Assembly: GCA_030538185.1 (NCBI GenBank) | Contig: JAUNUK010000001.1 | Span: forward strand, 670,296 to 734,295 | Reading direction: 5' to 3' | DNA: 64,000 nucleotides | DNA from: Actinomycetaceae bacterium | GTDB lineage: Bacteria > Actinomycetota > Actinomycetes > Actinomycetales > Actinomycetaceae | Part shown: positions 63,401 through 64,000 of the stretch, piece by piece | How the letters are laid out: every line of letters starts with the position of its first letter | How positions within the stretch are numbered: the first letter of the stretch is position 1 | Made by a program: the position numbers and the translations under genes | Notes under the pieces: model-generated | Databases searched by the model: none | The model's input: only the letters and a program-made list of their open reading frames with translations | Told to the model about the DNA's origin: nothing

Positions 63401-64000
63401 AACGGCGTGTGGGGTGGTTGTCGTCTGGCTCCGCGTCAGCTTCTTGGACTATGCGTTCCAGCAGGTCCGCACATTCATGGCGGCCTTCCTTGCGCGCCTC
63501 GCTGGCCCACCAGGCAGCCTGCTGTGAAACCGCCTGACCTGCGCCGACAAAACATGCCTTGGCCTGAGGTGAAGACAGGTCACCCGTGACATACAAGCGG
63601 GCGACATCCTCTCGAGCCGAAGCCCAACGGTCATCAAGCAGAACCGCCTTTTCGGGCGTGAAAGCAGGCGTGACAAGGGCCGGCCAGTTGGAACCTAGCT
63701 CTGCAGACAAGGTTGCTAGGACCTCGGCCTGTTGGGCCGTTTCCTCACCGATGCCACCGCTCAGCGTTCCTGCTGGCAGTTCGCCACCCAAGCCGCAGGC
63801 CTTCAATGTCGTCAAAGCCGCTTGAGCCAAGACGCCATTGGGGCCAGTCACTGTATCGGCGTATGCCTCCAATGCAGCAGAGTCCACGACCCCACTACCA
63901 CTGCCACCTCCAGCCGAGGGCATTGACACAGGCACCCCAAGGCGCGCTCCAACAGCCCCAACAGCCGCATCGATCAGGGCATCGACAGCGGCAGCGCTGC
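60474..64000 (-). CDS. fas: Type I fatty acid synthase, C-terminal part (partial, runs off the window)
   Basis: The frame is open from the stop at 60474 to the right edge (over 1,170 residues), so this is the C-terminal third of a giant bacterial FAS I (AT-ER-DH-MPT-ACP-KR-KS). The visible part begins in an Ala-rich ACP-flanking segment, then a ketoreductase domain (GQVAVVTGMSERSIAGSVVA; GDGAYGEVKAAFDAIVNKW) and the ketosynthase (Cys in HPVGACATAAVS, His in VVSKHDTSTNAND, His in KTLTGHAKGGAA). It makes long-chain acyl-CoA. Adjacent acpS fits bacterial FAS I, which lacks its own PPT domain. Confidence 0.95.
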   Translation of the reverse strand, partial: SAAAVDALIDAAVGAVGARLGVPVSMPSAGGGSGSGVVDSAALEAYADTVTGPNGVLAQAALTTLKACGLGGELPAGTLSGGIGEETAQQAEVLATLSAELGSNWPALVTPAFTPEKAVLLDDRWASAREDVARLYVTGDLSSPQAKACFVGAGQAVSQQAAWWASEARKEGRHECADLLERIVQEADAEPDDNHPTRRYAGQVAVVTGMSERSIAGSVVAGLLAGGATVVATASRVDAGRLSFAKRLYRENAAHGASLWLVPANLSSYRDVDAVVEWVGAQLLETVGGTTKETKPALLPTLFFPFAAPPVSGSLADAGPSAENQARLLLWSVERMMAGLANIGIDTAVDNRLHVVLPGSPNRGTFGGDGAYGEVKAAFDAIVNKWSAEKVWSSRVTLVHALIGWVRGTGLMGGNDPLVQAVEDTGIRTWSTEEIAGELLAACAMDVRRKAEIEPVTVDLTGGLGSSTIDLRALKASAMSATSLGISEGGHVVDVETGFDAVAKIPALPSPTLVGLPAVDLAEWQSTSANLHDTVVIVGVGEVSPWGTGRTRLQAELGIQDDGQVDLTAAGVLELAWMMGLLTWKDTPKAGWYDADGNVVEESDIYTRYRDEVIARCGVRTLVDDGPLKDLGSVEAASVFLDRDIQFTVPDQETAQSYIDEEPSHTTAALDPETGEWLVTRMVGAEIRVPRKATLSRTVGGQFPTGFDPQRWGLSASMMESMDQITAWNLVATVDAYLSSGFTPAEILQAVHPTEIASTQGTGFGGMSSMRKLFVDRFLGEDRPQDILQETLPNVVAAHVMQSYVGGYGAMIHPVGACATAAVSLEEGVDKIATGKASFVVTGAIDDISVESLTGFGDMNATALSQALADKGINERFYSRANDRRRAGFVEGQGGGTVLITRGDIAADLGLPVLGVVAYAASFADGTHSSIPAPGLGALGAAMGGKDSRLAKSLATYGLNADDIAVVSKHDTSTNANDPNESELHTRMSRALGRTPGNPLVVISQKTLTGHAKGGAAIFQTNGLCQLFAGGVIPANKSLDCVDPAMEVSSPLTWLREPLALGTRRTIKAGILTSLGFGHVSSVVTLIHPGAFEAILFAEGGESKLSAWRNRAEGRLRAGLRRLESGMLGHASLYEAPPAGRRFAEESDGYDPHDAEAQMLLDPNARLGSDGIFA

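Overview
This window is a chromosomal segment of a moderate-GC actinobacterium. The evidence is lineage-restricted gene content: SepH (DUF3071), DUF4193, DUF3710, DUF3159, a pupylation locus (Mpa/ARC, Dop, Pup, PafA), a giant type I fatty acid synthase with a separate AcpS, a PdtaR-type ANTAR response regulator, and frequent GTG starts. The order pdtaR - thioesterase - polA - rpsA - coaE - uvrB - TerC - uvrA, and the order hisF - hisI - trpC - lgt - pyk, are those of mycobacteria and relatives. Several normally conserved neighbours are missing (20S proteasome genes, dut, trpE/B/A). That suggests a reduced, host-associated member of the order Actinomycetales; Actinomycetaceae is my inference, not something the sequence proves. 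I saw no transposase, integrase, prophage or CRISPR array.

Layout. 1-245: an array of GC-rich hairpin repeats. 246-9540: a DUF7455 protein, topoisomerase IV ParE, two tandem double-GNAT acetyltransferases, convergent ParC, a phosphodiesterase-superfamily enzyme and SepH. 9707-16506: DUF4193, DUF3710, an OB-fold protein, DUF3159, two TrkA subunits, an APC/KimA-type transporter and a TRAM RNA methyltransferase. 16628-25915: aconitase, an AI-2E-family permease, tRNA-Leu(GAG), a GNAT-MazG fusion, an FAD oxidoreductase, an acidic protein, an aldo/keto reductase and UppP. 25908-38554: a RecB-type nuclease, then an apparently single long operon trmI-mpa-dop-pup-pafA-fkbp-hisF-hisI-trpC-lgt-pyk. 38595-40232: a repeat-bearing small ORF, an orphan small protein, a GarR-like dehydrogenase and an unusual tRNA with anticodon CAA. 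40303-51089: PdtaR, thioesterase, PolA, an MMPL transporter, ribosomal protein S1, CoaE and UvrB. 51194-55528: TerC, a secreted trypsin with cell-wall-binding repeats, and an AT-richer TetR/BASS transporter pair. 55594-64000: a LexA box, UvrA, a low-complexity membrane-anchored protein, a large inverted repeat, AcpS and the 3' part of FAS I, which runs off the right edge.

How the genes work together. The Dop/PafA/Pup/Mpa set can tag proteins with Pup and unfold them, but no prcBA genes lie in the locus and the Mpa C-terminus lacks the proteasome-docking tail. Pupylation here probably feeds something other than a 20S proteasome. The operon also carries a membrane-anchored FKBP-like protein. 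TrkA/TrkA/APC is a potassium uptake and regulation module. UvrA, UvrB and PolA serve nucleotide excision repair, and uvrA has a LexA box. AcpS would activate the carrier domain of the adjacent FAS I.

Most interesting observations: pupylation without a proteasome; the GNAT-MazG fusion; the short-variable-loop CAA tRNA; in-frame 15-bp tandem repeats at 38741-38809; the hairpin array at the left edge; the alanine/glycine/glutamine-rich membrane protein after uvrA; and the lone trpC.
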